Below are positions 5,773-7,296 of a DNA stretch of 7,296 nucleotides, in pieces. The number at the start of each line of letters is the position of its first letter. Positions within the stretch are counted from its first letter, which is position 1. Origin of the DNA: Candidatus Bathyarchaeota archaeon (GTDB taxonomy: Archaea; Thermoproteota; Bathyarchaeia; Bathyarchaeales; Bathyarchaeaceae); contig CP070791.1 in assembly GCA_020346825.1 (NCBI GenBank), positions 600,366 to 607,661 on the forward strand, in the 5' to 3' direction. The notes under the pieces were generated by a model. That model did no database searches. It had not been told where the DNA came from and was given only the letters and a program-made list of their open reading frames with translations. The position numbers and the translations under genes are program-made.

Positions 5773-5954
5773 AGCAACAGCTTATGGATATTGAATCCCA
5801 ACAATAACAGGGTAGTGCCAGAATTAAAATTTTTGGAGACTGGCTTGCACTGGAAGAATAGATTTTGCGTATACCTTCTTTTAGGCAAACCTAAAAACTA
5901 AATTACCTGCACGTTTATTCCTAACCTACAACAACATTCCACCGAGGCCATCGA
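5773..5954. other. Intergenic region between L40e and valS
   Basis: No gene is supported. A 7-bp perfect hairpin, TTTTAGG (5879-5885) and CCTAAAA (5890-5896) with loop CAAA, lies in it, as does an AAAATTTT block near 5827. TTTATT at 5914-5919 could be a TATA-like box for valS, giving a short leader of about a dozen bases that includes the GAGG at 5944-5947. Confidence 0.4.
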
Positions 5955-7296
5955 ATGAAAAAGCTTCCCAAAGAATGTAATGTCCTCCAAATCGAAGAGA
6001 AGTGGCAACGAAAATGGGAGGAGATGGGCGTCTACCGGTTTGACTGGAAAGATCAAACCCGTCCAGTCTACACTATAGACACCCCACCCCCCTACCCATC
6101 CGGCAATTTCCATATGGGAAACGTATTGAACTGGACCTACTTTGATGTTGTAGCCCGTTACAAACGTATGCGCGGACATAATGTTCTATTCCCACAAGGC
6201 TGGGATTGCCATGGCCTCCCCACCGAAGTAGAAACTGAAGAGGAATATGGCATCAAGAAAACAGACATGCCTCCAGCAGAGTTCATCAAACTCTGCAAAA
6301 AATTTGTCAACAAATACATAGGTATTATGAAAAAAGCCGTCAAGCGCCTAGGCTGCTCCATAGACTGGACTACAGAATACAAAACCATGGACCCAGACTA
6401 CTGGAGACGCACCCAACTCTCCTTCATTCTTCTCCATAAGAAAGGAATGATCTATCAAGGGACACATCCTATAAACTGGTGCCCAAGCTGTGAAACAGCA
6501 ATAGCCGACGCAGAAGTGGAACATGAAACCCGGGAAGGCACCCTTTATTACATTGAATTCAAACTGGAGGACGACGAAAGCCTAACAATAGCTACCACAC
6601 GTCCTGAACTCTTACCAGCATGCGTTACGGTAGCAGTCCACCCAAATGACCGAAGGTATCACGAACATATCGACAAAAGAATCGCTGTTCCCGTGGCCAA
6701 CAGAATAGTCAAAATAATCCAAGATCCCCTCGTAGACCCCAAATTCGGAACCGGCGTCGTTATGATATGTACATACGGCGATAAAGCAGATGTAAAAGCG
6801 GTTGCAAAACACCATCTACCAGCGATAATTACCATTGATGAAGAGGGAAAAATGAACAAGAACGCCGGAAGATACGCGGGACTAGCAATCCAAGAAGCTA
6901 AAGAAGCTGTGGTATCAGATCTGAGAGAAAAAGGCCTCGTAGAAAAAACTGAAAAACTCCAACAAGAAGTCGGGGTATGCTGGAGATGCAAAACCCCCAT
7001 AGAAATCCTAGAACGAAAACAATGGTTCATGAAAACCCGCGTCCTGACAGATGCTGTGAAACAAAACACTCTGGAGATTACATGGTATCCAGACTACATG
7101 AAAAACCGCATGATAGATTGGGCCCAATCCTTAGATTGGGATTGGGTAATCTCTCGACAAAGAATTTTCGCTACACCAATCCCTATATGGTACTGCAAAG
7201 AATGTGGGGAGATGGTTTTAGCCAAGCTAGAATGGGTTCCCATAGACCCTAGAATAGAAAATCCCAAGATTGACAAATGCCTAAAATGCGGTTCCA
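5955..7296 (+). CDS. valS: Valyl-tRNA synthetase, archaeal type, N-terminal 447 residues (cut by window edge)
   Basis: A class I synthetase that charges tRNA-Val and clears mischarged threonine. The frame is open from ATG 5955 to the window end. Seen: TIDTPPPYPSGNFHMGNVLN (40-59), where HMGN is the HIGH site; LFPQGWDCHGLPTEVE; a C176-x2-C179 knuckle in NWCPSCETAIADAEVE; the editing-domain signature ATTRPELLPACVTVAVHP (Thr214-Thr215); GTGVVMICTYGDKADV; C342-x2-C345 in VGVCWRCKTPIEI; the return to the catalytic core DWDWVISRQRIFATPIPIWY; and a second zinc ribbon C414-x2-C417 with C442-x2-C445 just before the edge. KMSKS and the anticodon domain lie outside. IleRS is the main alternative, but GLPTEVE, the ELLPA editing block and the TPIPIWY block fit archaeal ValRS better. 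The start has GAGG 7 bases upstream. The coding strand is C- and A-rich, unlike sucCD. Confidence 0.9.
   Translation, partial: MKKLPKECNVLQIEEKWQRKWEEMGVYRFDWKDQTRPVYTIDTPPPYPSGNFHMGNVLNWTYFDVVARYKRMRGHNVLFPQGWDCHGLPTEVETEEEYGIKKTDMPPAEFIKLCKKFVNKYIGIMKKAVKRLGCSIDWTTEYKTMDPDYWRRTQLSFILLHKKGMIYQGTHPINWCPSCETAIADAEVEHETREGTLYYIEFKLEDDESLTIATTRPELLPACVTVAVHPNDRRYHEHIDKRIAVPVANRIVKIIQDPLVDPKFGTGVVMICTYGDKADVKAVAKHHLPAIITIDEEGKMNKNAGRYAGLAIQEAKEAVVSDLREKGLVEKTEKLQQEVGVCWRCKTPIEILERKQWFMKTRVLTDAVKQNTLEITWYPDYMKNRMIDWAQSLDWDWVISRQRIFATPIPIWYCKECGEMVLAKLEWVPIDPRIENPKIDKCLKCGS

Noticed and set aside
6158..7276. Open frames on the - strand inside valS
   Set aside because: They are opposite to an uninterrupted, motif-rich ValRS frame, and their translations look random.

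Overview
The window looks archaeal. It holds a Pth2-type peptidyl-tRNA hydrolase, a TruD relic, an archaeal/eukaryal-type AspRS, an Alba chromatin protein, ribosomal protein L40e and an archaeal-type ValRS. Start codons are often TTG or GTG, with GAGG-type Shine-Dalgarno (SD) sites. I guess a Thermoproteota-side lineage such as Bathyarchaeia, but only from the overall look of the proteins; no 16S or other decisive marker is present.

Layout. Bases 1-187 are a leader without a supportable gene. On the + strand, pth2 (188-574) is followed by truD (585-966), which is broken: its first ~87 codons are joined out of frame to its last ~30, and the catalytic middle is missing. Bases 967-1144 are non-coding and hold T-tracts for the converging transcripts. 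On the - strand, read right to left, come alba (3331-3053), a zinc-ribbon/KH RNA-binding protein (2985-2479) and aspS (2464-1145). The KH gene stop overlaps a possible aspS start (TGATG), so those two are probably translated together. Bases 3332-3521 are the divergent promoter region. On the + strand, sucC (TTG, 3522-4670) and sucD (TTG, 4675-5559) form a tight succinyl-CoA synthetase pair. L40e (5611-5772) follows, then a 182-base gap, then valS from 5955, which runs off the right edge.

How the genes fit together. Most serve translation: peptidyl-tRNA recycling, tRNA pseudouridylation (lost here), Asp and Val charging, a ribosomal protein and a NusA-like KH factor. Alba is the chromatin and RNA-binding protein, and SucCD is the central-carbon step linking succinyl-CoA to succinate and ATP.

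No mobile element, CRISPR array, tRNA or rRNA was seen. I found no convincing new multi-gene system. The most interesting points are the truD internal deletion, whose junction lies on an alternating GC tract that recurs at 3450-3459; a hairpin that buries the SD of the KH gene; anticodon-loop residues in AspRS that suggest a non-discriminating enzyme; and a change of strand composition at valS.
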